Positions 54,454 to 62,685 of a stretch of 64,000 nt of DNA are shown piece after piece. The notes beneath the pieces are model-generated. The model was not told the origin of the DNA. It saw only the letters and a list, made by a program, of their open reading frames with translations, and did not search any database. A program made the translations under genes and the position numbers. How positions within the stretch are numbered: position 1 is the stretch's first letter; each line of letters begins with the position of its first letter. The stretch is taken from positions 2,208,501-2,272,500 of the forward strand of contig NZ_CP021434.1 in the NCBI RefSeq assembly GCF_002162355.1, given 5' to 3'. This DNA comes from Tumebacillus avium. GTDB lineage: Bacteria; Bacillota; Bacilli; Tumebacillales; Tumebacillaceae.

Positions 54454-55398
54454 ATGTCTTTTGCTGCCCGCACGAAAAAAGAACTGACCCAGCTCGATCT
54501 CAAACCCTGCTGCAAACGGGCAGAGCTGGCCGCCCTGATCCGCATGAACGGCACGGTGCTCATCTCCGGCAAGCGCTTTTCGCTCGACGTGACGACCGAA
54601 AACGCGGCGATCGCGCGCCGGATGTACACCTTGCTCAAAGAACTGTTCGGCGTGCATGCTGAGATCCTGGTGCGCAAGAAGATGCGCCTGAAGAAAAACA
54701 ACGTCTACATGATGCGCGTGCCGTTTCAGGTGCGCGAGATTTTGCAGGAGCTATGCATCGCGGCTGAAAATCTGACCTTTGTGGCCGGGATCAACCCGGC
54801 CCTGGTCAAAAAGAGCTGCTGCAAGCGCTCCTACCTGCGCGGCGTGTTTCTCGCCGGGGGCAGCGTCAACGACCCGGAAGGCTCGTCCTACCACTTGGAG
54901 ATCGCGTCGAACGACTATGACCACTCGGCCGCCTTGCTCGAACTGGTCAATGCGTACGACCTCAACGCCAAACTGATCGACCGCAAAAAATCATACGTCG
55001 TCTATCTGAAGGAAGTCGAGAAGATCATCGAGTTCCTGAACATCATCGGGGCACACCAGGCCCTGTTGAAATTCGAAGACATCCGCATCGTCAAAGGGAT
55101 GCGCAACCAGGTCAACCGCCTCGTCAACTGCGAGACGGCCAACCTGAACAAGACGATCGAAGCGTCCGTCCGGCAGATTGAGAACATCAAGCTGCTCGAA
55201 CGGGTCGTCGGACTGGTCAACCTGCCGCCGCGCCTGCGCGAAGTGGCAGAGCTGCGCTTGCAGTTTCCCGACATCAACTTGAAGGAGCTCGGCGAGATGC
55301 TGCCCGGCAAAGTGTCGAAGTCGGGCGTCAATCACCGCCTGCGCAAACTCGATGAGTTGGCGGAAAAGGCGAAAACAGGGTATACTAACAAAAACTGA
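54454..55398 (+). CDS. whiA: DNA-binding protein WhiA
   Basis: WhiA has an N-terminal LAGLIDADG-like domain (about 1-200; [18 protein letters not shown] is the marker) and a C-terminal helix-turn-helix (about 225-305; [33 protein letters not shown]). In Bacillus it affects cell division and chromosome segregation. At 314 residues it is full length, with AAAGGAGG before ATG 54454. Confidence 0.97.
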   Translation: MSFAARTKKELTQLDLKPCCKRAELAALIRMNGTVLISGKRFSLDVTTENAAIARRMYTLLKELFGVHAEILVRKKMRLKKNNVYMMRVPFQVREILQELCIAAENLTFVAGINPALVKKSCCKRSYLRGVFLAGGSVNDPEGSSYHLEIASNDYDHSAALLELVNAYDLNAKLIDRKKSYVVYLKEVEKIIEFLNIIGAHQALLKFEDIRIVKGMRNQVNRLVNCETANLNKTIEASVRQIENIKLLERVVGLVNLPPRLREVAELRLQFPDINLKELGEMLPGKVSKSGVNHRLRKLDELAEKAKTGYTNKN

Positions 55399-55419
55399 CG
55401 CAGCGAGGAGGGCCTGACG

Positions 55420-55677
55420 GTGGCAGAGAAAACGGTGACCGTAGGATTGCCCGCGGGATTGCACGCCCGCCCGGCCGCATTGTTCGTGCAGGAAGCGAAC
55501 CGCTTTACCAGCGAGATCTACGTGGAGAAAGCAGGGAAGTCGGTCAATGCCAAGAGCATCATGGGCATCATGTCGCTGGCGATCTCCAGCGGCACCGATG
55601 TGATCATTCGCGCCGAAGGGCCCGACGCGGAGCAAGCGGTAGAAAAGCTGGCAGCCATTGTGGCCGCACAAGGATAG
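55420..55677 (+). CDS. HPr family phosphocarrier protein in the crh position
   Basis: An 85-residue HPr with both phosphorylation sites: His15 in GLHARPAA and Ser46 in AKSIMGIMSL. In B. subtilis the gene at this place, crh, has Gln15 and cannot carry sugar-transport phosphate; this copy keeps His15 and may act in both the PTS and HprK circuits. GTG 55420 is 7 bases after GAGGAGGG. It ends the rapZ-yvcK-whiA operon. Whether a separate ptsH exists is not visible here. Confidence 0.93.
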   Translation: MAEKTVTVGLPAGLHARPAALFVQEANRFTSEIYVEKAGKSVNAKSIMGIMSLAISSGTDVIIRAEGPDAEQAVEKLAAIVAAQG

Positions 55678-55684
55678 CAACACG

Positions 55685-55721
55685 AAAAACCACGTTTCGC
55701 AATCGCGAGACGTGGTTTTTG
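55685..55721. terminator. Bidirectional terminator
   Basis: AAAAACCACGT and ACGTGGTTTTT plus an inner TCGC/GCGA pairing around AATC, between convergent genes. Confidence 0.85.
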
Positions 55722-55722
55722 T

Positions 55723-56397
55723 TTACGCGTCGGGAATCGGCGCGTTGAGAAACATCGTGGTCGGGCGCACCGCCAGGCGGCGCTCCAGGATGTGCTCGAC
55801 GCTCTGCAGCGCATCCGGTTCCACCTCTTCCGGCACGCGCACGTAATGCAGGCGGCGCACCGGGCTGTAGGACGGATTGGACGGCAGCGAGTCGAAGATC
55901 ATTTTCTGCCCCGGCACCGGAACGATCTTGCCGGTCGTTTTGTCGATGCCGCGAATGCACTGGTAGGCGTTCCCCGTGCGCACCGGCATCGGACCGATGT
56001 CGAGATAGCCGGCGAGCATGCCTTCGTGCCAGGCCGGCACGACCGGATAGACGGGGCTTTTTGCTTCTAAAGGCACGACCGGGGCGTTGACGACCATGCC
56101 GGGCGTGCGGACGCGCAACGCCCGTTTCAGCACGTCTTGGACGCTTTTGACCGAATCGACCTGCAGATCGGGCGGCACCTCCACAAAATGCACCAGGCGC
56201 AGCGCACTGTGGCCGCTCATGCCGGGAATGGAATCGAGCACCTGTTTGTGTCGGGCGAGGAGCAGAGGTCCGCCTTTGGGATCATAGCCGCGGATCAGCA
56301 CATACATGCCGGCCAGCGACAACGGGGTAAGACCGGCGGATACAAAACGGACCGGACGGTTTTCCGCCCAGCCCTCTTGCAGAAAGTTCGTGCTCAC
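55723..56397 (-). CDS. Hypothetical protein with internal duplication
   Basis: A 224-residue protein built from two similar units of about 80 residues. Matching landmarks are YVLIRGYDPKGG with YQCIRGIDKTTG, LDSIPGMSGHSALRLVHFVEVP with FDSLPSNPSYSPVRRLHYVRVP, and SVQDVLKRALRVRTPGMVVNAPV with SVEHILERRLAVRPTTMFLNAPI. No signal peptide or membrane segment is seen. I recognise no family. Two small membrane-protein genes and an ankyrin gene lie upstream on the same strand. Confidence 0.75.
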   Translation of the reverse strand: MSTNFLQEGWAENRPVRFVSAGLTPLSLAGMYVLIRGYDPKGGPLLLARHKQVLDSIPGMSGHSALRLVHFVEVPPDLQVDSVKSVQDVLKRALRVRTPGMVVNAPVVPLEAKSPVYPVVPAWHEGMLAGYLDIGPMPVRTGNAYQCIRGIDKTTGKIVPVPGQKMIFDSLPSNPSYSPVRRLHYVRVPEEVEPDALQSVEHILERRLAVRPTTMFLNAPIPDA

Positions 56398-56472
56398 GAT
56401 CTGTCACCTCCCTCACGGCGTTGGGCTGCTATTAGCCTATGCGCCAAGCAGGGGAGAGGTGCGAAACGGATG

Positions 56473-56742
56473 TTACATGCCGCCGTTCATCAGAATCGTG
56501 GCGACGATGGCGCCGATCACCAGCGCCAGTACGAGGAAGATCGCCGACAGTACGATGATGATGATGCCTTGGGTCTTCGCGCCGCGTTTGATCGCCAGCG
56601 CGCCAAAGATGATGGCGAGCGGTCCAAACAGATACGGCAAGACAAACAGGGTCAGCGCCGTAAACACCCAGCCGAGGACGAGAAAGACGGATGCGTCCTT
56701 TTTAGCCGGCTGTTGCGGAGTTTGTTGCAGTTCATTTTCCAT
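56473..56742 (-). CDS. Small two-pass membrane protein 1
   Basis: An 89-residue protein with a polar Gln-rich N-terminus and two membrane segments (VFLVLGWVFTALTLFVLPYLFGP and IIIIVLSAIFLVLALVIGAIV) joined by a short basic loop (LAIKRGAKTQ). DUF4190-like in shape. It is a paralogue of the next gene upstream (56797-57072). Confidence 0.75.
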   Translation of the reverse strand: MENELQQTPQQPAKKDASVFLVLGWVFTALTLFVLPYLFGPLAIIFGALAIKRGAKTQGIIIIVLSAIFLVLALVIGAIVATILMNGGM

Positions 56743-56796
56743 GAGCGAGCACCTCCTCTAAGAGACGTATGCCCGCTCCGGAAAAAGCAGAACTGA

Positions 56797-57072
56797 CTAT
56801 GGCGCCGTCGGCATGTTCATCAGGAACGAGACGGCAAAGACGGTGATCAGGATATAAAGCAGGATGAACAGGGAAGAGAGCACAATGATCCAGATGCCGT
56901 TTGCTTTCGAGCCGCGCTTGATGGCGATGGCCCCCATGACGATTGCGGCCGGGCCAAAGATGAAGGGCATGATGAACAGTGTCAATGCGGTGAACACCCA
57001 GCCAAGGATGACAAAAATTTTCGGGTCCTTGCGCTGTTGATCTTGCAGCTCGGGCAGTCGTTGTTCTTCCAT
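56797..57072 (-). CDS. Small two-pass membrane protein 2
   Basis: A 91-residue paralogue of the preceding entry: KIFVILGWVFTALTLFIMPF, then AIAIKRGSKANGIWIIVLSS. The tandem copies share the GWVFTALTLF and AIKRG motifs and probably arose by local duplication. Function unknown; the two may form a heteromeric membrane complex. Confidence 0.75.
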   Translation of the reverse strand: MEEQRLPELQDQQRKDPKIFVILGWVFTALTLFIMPFIFGPAAIVMGAIAIKRGSKANGIWIIVLSSLFILLYILITVFAVSFLMNMPTAP

Positions 57073-57141
57073 CTAAAGCACCTCCCTCGCATATTCGTAG
57101 CTGTAGTCTGCGCCAAGCGGGAGGTTTTTACGCTGGAAGGA

Positions 57142-57173
57142 ATTAAAAGACCGCAGGGAGAACCCTGCGGTCT
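57142..57173 (-). terminator. Intrinsic terminator of the ankyrin gene
   Basis: AGACCGCAGGG and CCCTGCGGTCT form an 11-bp stem; on the minus strand it is followed by TTTTAATT. Confidence 0.75.
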
Positions 57174-57178
57174 GGTCT

Positions 57179-59200
57179 CTAGTTTAACAGTTCCAGAATT
57201 TCTGCGTTGGTCTTGGCTTTTGCCACACTGCGGATCTCCGGAGTCACTTCGGCCTGGGCGCTGAGCAGCAGTTTGACCGACGCCACATCGCTGCGCTCGA
57301 CGGCGTAGTAGAGCGGGGTGTGGCCGTCAGCATCCGCATGGTTGACGTCCGCGCCGTATTTGAGCAGGTGGCCGGCGTTGACGGTGTCGCCGTGGAGGAT
57401 CGTATAGCTGAGCGGCGTCTTGCCTTCTTCGTTCGCCAGGTTCGGGTTGGCCTTGTTGGCGAGGAAGACGCGAACGATGTCCGATTGGCCCCACATGGCG
57501 GCGAGGGTCAGGCCGTAGTTCTTGGTGTCGTGCAGCGGCTCGTCAGGATCGATGCCGCTTTTGAAGAGGGCATCGAGTGTGTCGGGCGCCGCGTCGAGGG
57601 CAAGATTGTAGGTTGTAAAGTCAGTTTTGGCCCCTGCTTGGAGCAGGCTTTCGACCAGTTCGGTATTTTTCATCTCGATCGCGAGGTTCAAGGCGCGGTT
57701 CTTGCTCTGCGTCTCTTTGAAGGATGGTGCAGCGAGGATCGCCTGCATCGTTTCGGTGTAGCTGCCCGCATAGTTGATCGCCGAACCTTGGATGTTCACG
57801 ACGTTCGGATCAACGCCTTGTGCGAGCAGCGCGCGCACATTGCCGGTCTGGCCAAAGAAGGCGTTGCGCATCAGTTCGGTGTCTTCGTCTGTAAAGTTGT
57901 GTGCGTGCTGATAGAAATGGACAGCATCATTGCTCAGCTTGGGGCTGTAGGCGGTGTCGGCGCCCGCATCGGCGAGCAGCTTCATCGTAGCAGTGTTGCC
58001 GTGCGTTTTGGCGATCAGGTAGGCGGTCGCACCGAGGTTGTTTTTGACATCGAGCGGTGCGCCGAGTTCGACGAACGCCTTGACCGCTGCCGTATGGCCG
58101 CGCTCCGCCGCCACCATCAGCGGGGTCCAGCCGCTGTGCGGCGCGATGTTCGGGTCGGTTGTGGTGGAGGTGAGCAGTTCGCGGATCACGCCGTCATAGT
58201 TGGAGATCGCCGCAAAATGCAGCGCGGACGCCATGTCGCCGTCGAGGTGCACATTCGGCTCGGCTCCGGCGGCGAGCAGGGAAGCGACCAGCTCAGCGTT
58301 GTTTTGCCTGGAAGCTTGGATCAACAGGTCATTTTGCGGCGCGTATTCCGGGGTATCGCGGAAGTGTTCGATGATGTTCGGAATGTTTGGGTTGACGCCG
58401 TGCTGGAGCAGGGTCTTGGCCGCTTCGTGGCGGCCGCGGACGACGGCGGTGTAGAGCGCCGACTCCTGGACAACTTTTTGCTCGAAGGTTGGCTTTTTGA
58501 TGCTGTCGACCAGCAGCGTGATCGCCGCGATGTCGCTTTGGGTCACCGCTTCATGCAGCGGGGTGTGGCTGTCCGGCGAACCGTACGGATCGATGCCCGA
58601 CTGGGCGAGCAGCAGGCGGGCGATTTCCAGTTCGCCTGCTTCGATCGCGACGAACAGGGCCGATTTTTGTTTCTGGACGGCGTTCGGGCTGATGCCGCTC
58701 TTGAGCAGACCGGCCACTTGCGGGACGTTGCCTTCACGGATCGCATCAAAGAGCGGACGGGAACGGGTGTCGACGATGACGACGTTTTTCGCGCCGTCCC
58801 ATTGCACTTCGCCGCCGACAGCCTCACCGACAAAACGCACCGGCACCATCGTGCGGTCGCTGACGAGGCGTGCTGTGCCGTTCATGTCGACGATGTGATC
58901 GCCGACCCGCACGGAGGTCGTGCCGATCTCGAAGGTGATCGTCGTGCCGTTTACGGTGGCGATCGCCTTTTGGCTGGCATTGTCCCATTTGACATCGCCG
59001 CCGAGCGCTTCGATGACATGGCGCACCGGGACGTAGACCGTTCCGTTTTCATTAAAAGCCGCCCGGTCGGTGTTCAGCACCGCGCCATTGACGTGGATCG
59101 CCACCGGAGTTGATGCCGCCTGAACGGGCACGGGGGCGCCGGCTAAAGGCAGCAGCAGGCTGAGGGCGAGCGCTCCTTTGAGAACTTGATTTTTGTTCAT
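57179..59200 (-). CDS. Exported ankyrin-repeat protein with copper-amine-oxidase-type stalk domain
   Basis: A 673-residue secreted protein. Signal peptide residues 1-29 (ALALSLLLPLAGAPVPVQA). Residues 30-150 are a stalk domain (VPVRHVIEALGGDVKWDN, TMVPVRFVGEAVGGEVQWDG). From about 150 to the end run roughly a dozen ankyrin repeats (HTPLHEAVTQSDIAAITLLV, WTPLMVAAERGHTAAVKAFV). It should act as a protein-binding surface at the cell wall. GAGGAGG precedes the ATG. The same stalk type occurs in the binding protein at 39804. Confidence 0.9.
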   Translation of the reverse strand: MNKNQVLKGALALSLLLPLAGAPVPVQAASTPVAIHVNGAVLNTDRAAFNENGTVYVPVRHVIEALGGDVKWDNASQKAIATVNGTTITFEIGTTSVRVGDHIVDMNGTARLVSDRTMVPVRFVGEAVGGEVQWDGAKNVVIVDTRSRPLFDAIREGNVPQVAGLLKSGISPNAVQKQKSALFVAIEAGELEIARLLLAQSGIDPYGSPDSHTPLHEAVTQSDIAAITLLVDSIKKPTFEQKVVQESALYTAVVRGRHEAAKTLLQHGVNPNIPNIIEHFRDTPEYAPQNDLLIQASRQNNAELVASLLAAGAEPNVHLDGDMASALHFAAISNYDGVIRELLTSTTTDPNIAPHSGWTPLMVAAERGHTAAVKAFVELGAPLDVKNNLGATAYLIAKTHGNTATMKLLADAGADTAYSPKLSNDAVHFYQHAHNFTDEDTELMRNAFFGQTGNVRALLAQGVDPNVVNIQGSAINYAGSYTETMQAILAAPSFKETQSKNRALNLAIEMKNTELVESLLQAGAKTDFTTYNLALDAAPDTLDALFKSGIDPDEPLHDTKNYGLTLAAMWGQSDIVRVFLANKANPNLANEEGKTPLSYTILHGDTVNAGHLLKYGADVNHADADGHTPLYYAVERSDVASVKLLLSAQAEVTPEIRSVAKAKTNAEILELLN

Positions 59201-59294
59201 CTTGTGAATCCTCCTCCTAGTAAATTACGGTAATATTTTAATTCGTGGGCGGTGGCGCATTTTCCTGTATAATGGTCGGGAAGGGGAGAGGGAA

Positions 59295-59978
59295 ATGACG
59301 AACTTACATGAGCTGACTGAACGCATCATCTCCTGCGAAGCCTGCCCTCGCCTGCGGGAGTGGTGTGAGGAAGTCGCAGAGGTCAAGAAAGCGAAGTACA
59401 AGGATGAGACGTACTGGGGCCGCCCGGTGCCCGGTTTTGGCGATCCAAACGCCCGGCTGATCATTCTCGGCCTCGCTCCCGGAGCCCACGGCGCGAACCG
59501 CACAGGGCGCGTGTTTACGGGCGACGAATCGGGGAAATGGCTCTATGGAGCTCTGCACGAGTTTGGATTTGCCACGGAGGCAGCCGCAACGCATCGCGAT
59601 GATTCGCTGCAACTGGTCGATGCCTACATTAACAACATCGTCCGCTGCGCACCGCCGCAAAATAAGCCGACCACCGGCGAGATCAAAGCCTGCCGCCCGT
59701 TCTTTACGGAGGAGCTGCGCCTGCTCGCGGACAAGCGGGTGGTGCTGGCGCTGGGCAAGATCGCGTTTGACAATTATAAGAAGTTTTTGCAGGAAGAAGG
59801 GCACGATGTCAAAGGGCTGACCTTTGCGCACGGCGCATGTTATACGTTTGACGACAGTTTGCCGGCATTGGTTGCATCCTACCATCCGAGCCAGCAAAAT
59901 ACTTATACGGGCAAGTTGACGCAGGCGATGTGGTATGAGATATTTCAAAGAGTTCGTGAATTGCTTGATGAAAGATGA
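59295..59978 (+). CDS. Uracil-DNA glycosylase, family 5-like (UDGb) with Fe-S cluster
   Basis: A 227-residue DNA repair enzyme that removes uracil. Motif A is GLAPGAHGANRTGRVFTGD (about residues 58-76), which is the family 5 (UDGb) form, and motif B is ASYHPSQQNT. Cys residues in ISCEACPRL, VRCAPP and elsewhere fit the four-cysteine [4Fe-4S] cluster of families 4 and 5. GGGGAGAGGG precedes the ATG. Confidence 0.9.
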   Translation: MTNLHELTERIISCEACPRLREWCEEVAEVKKAKYKDETYWGRPVPGFGDPNARLIILGLAPGAHGANRTGRVFTGDESGKWLYGALHEFGFATEAAATHRDDSLQLVDAYINNIVRCAPPQNKPTTGEIKACRPFFTEELRLLADKRVVLALGKIAFDNYKKFLQEEGHDVKGLTFAHGACYTFDDSLPALVASYHPSQQNTYTGKLTQAMWYEIFQRVRELLDER

Positions 59979-60009
59979 AACAGGCATGTAGCAGATTTCC
60001 AGTGACTAC

Positions 60010-60034
60010 CGTTCCTTGCCGGAACGGTTTTTTG
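60010..60034 (+). terminator. Intrinsic terminator after uracil-DNA glycosylase
   Basis: CCGTTCC (60010-60016) and GGAACGG (60022-60028) followed by TTTTTT. Confidence 0.8.
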
Positions 60035-60068
60035 AAATGATACAGAGAGAGGGGGCTGATCGCGGACT

Positions 60069-61997
60069 ATGGATCAGAGAGAGAAGAGCTTTTTGGGACG
60101 TTTGAAAGGTTTTGCTTACAATCACCGTGATCTGCTCTATTTTAATGGCTTTTTGCTGTTGAAAATGATGGTTCTGGACTACTGGATCGGCCTTGGTATC
60201 GGGTCGCCGCTGCAGTGGGTCGCGGCGCTGGCCGGCCTGTTCCTGCTGACCAGCCTTTTTGTGCTGTTGCCGAAATATGTGCGTTTTGGCGCCTTGATCG
60301 TGGTCGATCTGGCGGTAAGCTTCATTATATTGTCCGACCTGTTCTTCTACCGCAACTACAGCCGGGTCATCCCGCTGCCGATGCTGGAGACGGCCGGGCA
60401 GCTCGGCACGGTGACCAATGAGATCAAGAATTTGTTCTCGGCGTGGGATCTGTTATTGGTTGTGGATCTGGTGCTGTTGATTCCGCTCTTGATCATCTTT
60501 GGCAGCAAGCTGCTGATCGTGCAGGGGCCGAAGTTTACGAAGCGCCTCGGCAGTGTCGCGCTGCTGATGGTGGTGAGCGCGGTGCTGCTGTCGGTGCAGT
60601 CGGTTGGGCTGGTCAAAGTGTACGGCAAACCGGCGTACACGGAGATGTACACAAATAACGTGATGGTGCGCCACATGGGCATTTTGAGCTATCACGCGGT
60701 CGATGCCTACCAGTATTTTGGCGGGGGTACTGACCAGCAGTTGAAGGAAGTGGATCTGCAGGAACTGCGCGCCTGGATGGACAAGCGCCGCCAGGAGCCG
60801 ACGCCGAAGCTGCAAGGCGTGGCGAAGGGCAAGAACCTGATCATTGTGCAGATGGAAGCGTTGCAATATTTCCTGATCAACAGCAAGGTGAACGGCCAGG
60901 AAGTGACGCCAAACATGAACAAGCTGATCAAGGAAGCGATGTATTTTGACAACTACCTCGTCGAAGTCGGGACGGGCAATACGTCTGACGCCGAGTTCAT
61001 GACGCTGAACTCGCTGTATCCGGCAGAAGCGGGCGCGATTTATAAGCAGGAGTCGGACAACGACTATCGCTCGCTGCCGACGGTGCTCAAGGAGAGCGGC
61101 TACAGCGCGGCTTATGTGTTCCATACGTACAAGCCGGAGTTTTATAACCGTGAAGTGATGTATATGGCGGAAGGCTATGACAAGTTTTATTCGGAGAGCT
61201 ACTACAAGCGCGATGACATCATCGGCTGGGGGCCGTCCGACCGCACGATGTACAACCAGTCGCTCGATGTGCTGACGAAGCAGCAGAGTCCGTTTATGTC
61301 GTTTTACATTTCGCTGTCGGGGCATACCGATTACAAGATTCCGGCGAAGGAAAAAGAGCTGGAGATTCCGGAAGGGCAGTACAGCGAACTGTTCACCAAC
61401 TACTTGCACGCGCAGCATTATGCGGATAAGGCGCTTGGCGAGTATATGGACAAGCTGAAGGAGCTCGGCATCATGGACAACTCGCTGTTCGTGGTGTACG
61501 GCGACCATTTTGCCAACGGGCTGAGCAAGCATGAGATCGGGAAGTATGAGGGCATTGGCAAAGAGGTGGATAACTACATCTACCACGAGCAGAAGAAGGT
61601 GCCGCTGTTCATCCGCCTCCCCGGAGGTGTGGAAGCCGGAACGTACCACATTCCGGCCGGACAGATGGACCTGTTCCCGACGCTGATCAACATGCTGGGG
61701 ATTGATAAAGAGAAGGTGTTCTACTTTGGGCAGGATCTGGTGAACATGAAGCCGGAGGAAAGCTTCTCGGCGTTCCGGCAGTACACCAATCCGAACACGT
61801 TTGCCACCGATAAGCTGTTCTATCTGGCCAGCCAGGACGGGATTTTCGAACACGGTTTCTGCCACGACCGCACGAACGAAGGGGCGCTCTTGCCGATCGA
61901 GACGTGCCGTCCGGGATTTGAACGGGCGAAGTGGGAACTGAAGATGAACGACCTGCTGGTAAGAGGAGACGCGATTCCGCAGGTGATGCAGAAGTAG
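60069..61997 (+). CDS. LTA synthase family protein (membrane phosphoglycerol transferase/sulfatase fold)
   Basis: A 642-residue enzyme. Five membrane segments occupy about residues 20-200. An extracellular alkaline-phosphatase/sulfatase domain follows (about 250-600). The nucleophile Thr lies in GTGNTSDAEF (about residue 305); other metal-site landmarks are YISLSGHTDYKIP and VVYGDHFANG. It should move glycerol phosphate from phosphatidylglycerol to lipoteichoic acid, or act on a related polymer. Its own terminator follows. Confidence 0.9.
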   Translation: MDQREKSFLGRLKGFAYNHRDLLYFNGFLLLKMMVLDYWIGLGIGSPLQWVAALAGLFLLTSLFVLLPKYVRFGALIVVDLAVSFIILSDLFFYRNYSRVIPLPMLETAGQLGTVTNEIKNLFSAWDLLLVVDLVLLIPLLIIFGSKLLIVQGPKFTKRLGSVALLMVVSAVLLSVQSVGLVKVYGKPAYTEMYTNNVMVRHMGILSYHAVDAYQYFGGGTDQQLKEVDLQELRAWMDKRRQEPTPKLQGVAKGKNLIIVQMEALQYFLINSKVNGQEVTPNMNKLIKEAMYFDNYLVEVGTGNTSDAEFMTLNSLYPAEAGAIYKQESDNDYRSLPTVLKESGYSAAYVFHTYKPEFYNREVMYMAEGYDKFYSESYYKRDDIIGWGPSDRTMYNQSLDVLTKQQSPFMSFYISLSGHTDYKIPAKEKELEIPEGQYSELFTNYLHAQHYADKALGEYMDKLKELGIMDNSLFVVYGDHFANGLSKHEIGKYEGIGKEVDNYIYHEQKKVPLFIRLPGGVEAGTYHIPAGQMDLFPTLINMLGIDKEKVFYFGQDLVNMKPEESFSAFRQYTNPNTFATDKLFYLASQDGIFEHGFCHDRTNEGALLPIETCRPGFERAKWELKMNDLLVRGDAIPQVMQK

Positions 61998-62014
61998 TTG
62001 TTAAAAGCAGAAGG

Positions 62015-62042
62015 CTGCCGGGAAACCCGGCAGCTTTTTTTA
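62015..62042 (+). terminator. Intrinsic terminator of the LTA-synthase-like gene
   Basis: GCTGCCGGG, loop AAA, CCCGGCAGC and seven T. The 3' half recurs at 62548-62566. Confidence 0.9.
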
Positions 62043-62104
62043 TAGGTGCTTTGCCAAGCTGGGTGGTGAGGTCCGGGCGGGACATGCTGCGGGTTCACGT
62101 GAAA
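62023..62104 (+). repeat. Diverged direct repeat, copy 1
   Basis: GAAACCCGGCAGCTTTTTT (62023-62041), GGGCGGG (62076-62082) and the palindrome TTCACGTGAA (62095-62104) recur in the same order at 62548-62612. The gene-free stretch around it (61998-62220) shows nothing else I recognise. Confidence 0.45.
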
Positions 62105-62220
62105 CTTGAACCCTTTGATTAAGTAAGAGCGTGAAAACCTTTTAGAGGTAGGGGTAAAGCTTTCAGAGTTCACCTCTCCGCATATCCCGCCCTCCCCAAT
62201 GGGGGCCCTGAGCTCGGCAA

Positions 62221-62250
62221 TTGAGTTTGACGTGCTTGATGTGTTAGAAT
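62221..62250 (+). promoter_or_regulatory. Promoter of the putative antitoxin RNA
   Basis: TTGAGT (62221-62226), 18-base spacer, TAGAAT (62245-62250). Transcription would run toward the toxin gene's 3' end. Confidence 0.5.
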
Positions 62251-62256
62251 AACGAT

Positions 62257-62420
62257 GTTAAGAGTGCGTAAGATAAAAAATGACCATAGGTGCTGTAACA
62301 CCTACGGTCGGTTTGACACAACTGATACCCTGCAAGGGTGTCGGCTCATAGGTGTTTGCGAAATAGATCGCCGCAGGAGCTACCAACTCGAAGGGCGATC
62401 TATTTCTTTTTGTTTTGATT
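62257..62420 (+). ncRNA. Putative antisense antitoxin RNA of a type I toxin-antitoxin module
   Basis: A transcript from the promoter at 62221-62250 would cover the toxin mRNA's 3' region. It would stop at a perfect 13-bp hairpin: GAAATAGATCGCC (62360-62372) with GGCGATCTATTTC (62394-62406), then TTTTTGTTTT. It overlaps the toxin stop codon and the toxin transcript's own terminator, as in known holin-like toxin loci where the antitoxin RNA pairs with the toxin mRNA tail. RNA ends are predicted from sequence only. Confidence 0.55.
62273..62309 (-). terminator. Terminator of the toxin mRNA (minus strand)
   Basis: On the minus strand GACCGTAGGTG pairs with CACCTATGGTC using one G-U pair and is followed by ATTTTTTATC. 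On the plus strand the same position would be an A-C mismatch, so the hairpin is shaped for the minus-strand RNA. Confidence 0.6.
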
Positions 62421-62492
62421 GTCCAACATATGTTTCATGATCGTCACGACCAAGGTCAAAGCTGCTACGAGGAACAACCCGAACTGGAGCAT
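62400..62492 (-). CDS. Holin-like small hydrophobic toxin (type I)
   Basis: A 30-residue frame, MLQFGLFLVAALTLVVTIMK followed by HMLDNQNKKK: one membrane segment and a basic tail. This matches the putative holin-like toxin family, whose members read LMLxFGLFxxALLTxxVxxxK and end in lysines. Six sense codons upstream (VSLQKL) also fit the family, but no usual start codon or ribosome binding site precedes them. The 5' end may therefore be damaged by the rearrangement at 62548, or ATG 62492 is used inefficiently. An antisense RNA and two hairpins overlap its 3' end. Confidence 0.6.
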   Translation of the reverse strand: MLQFGLFLVAALTLVVTIMKHMLDNQNKKK

Positions 62493-62547
62493 GAGCTTCT
62501 GGAGAGAAACGCTCGTTATCTCGGTGCGGAATGGATTAACTGTCGGA

Positions 62548-62612
62548 GAAACCCGGCAGCTTTTTTGTGCTGCAGACGGTCGATTATGGGCGGGGCTGCT
62601 AGTTCATGTGAA
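62548..62612 (+). repeat. Diverged direct repeat, copy 2
   Basis: GAAACCCGGCAGCTTTTTT (62548-62566), GGGCGGG (62588-62594) and TTCATGTGAA (62603-62612) match the order of copy 1 at 62023-62104 with small indels. It lies in the 5' leader of the putative toxin mRNA. Confidence 0.45.
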
Positions 62613-62657
62613 CTCATTGAATATTATTCTTCCCGTAGGAACAACGGATTGGACTTA

Positions 62658-62685
62658 AGTATAATAGCGTTTCGGATGCTGTCAG
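62658..62685 (-). promoter_or_regulatory. Possible promoter of the toxin mRNA
   Basis: On the minus strand CTGACA, 16-base spacer, TATACT (both 5 of 6). It would give a leader of about 155 bases before the toxin ATG. Confidence 0.45.

Noticed and set aside
62082..62122. 12-codon frame MLRVHVKLEPFD after the LTA-synthase-like gene
   Set aside because: No clear ribosome binding site, and it sits in the diverged repeat with no sign of coding selection.
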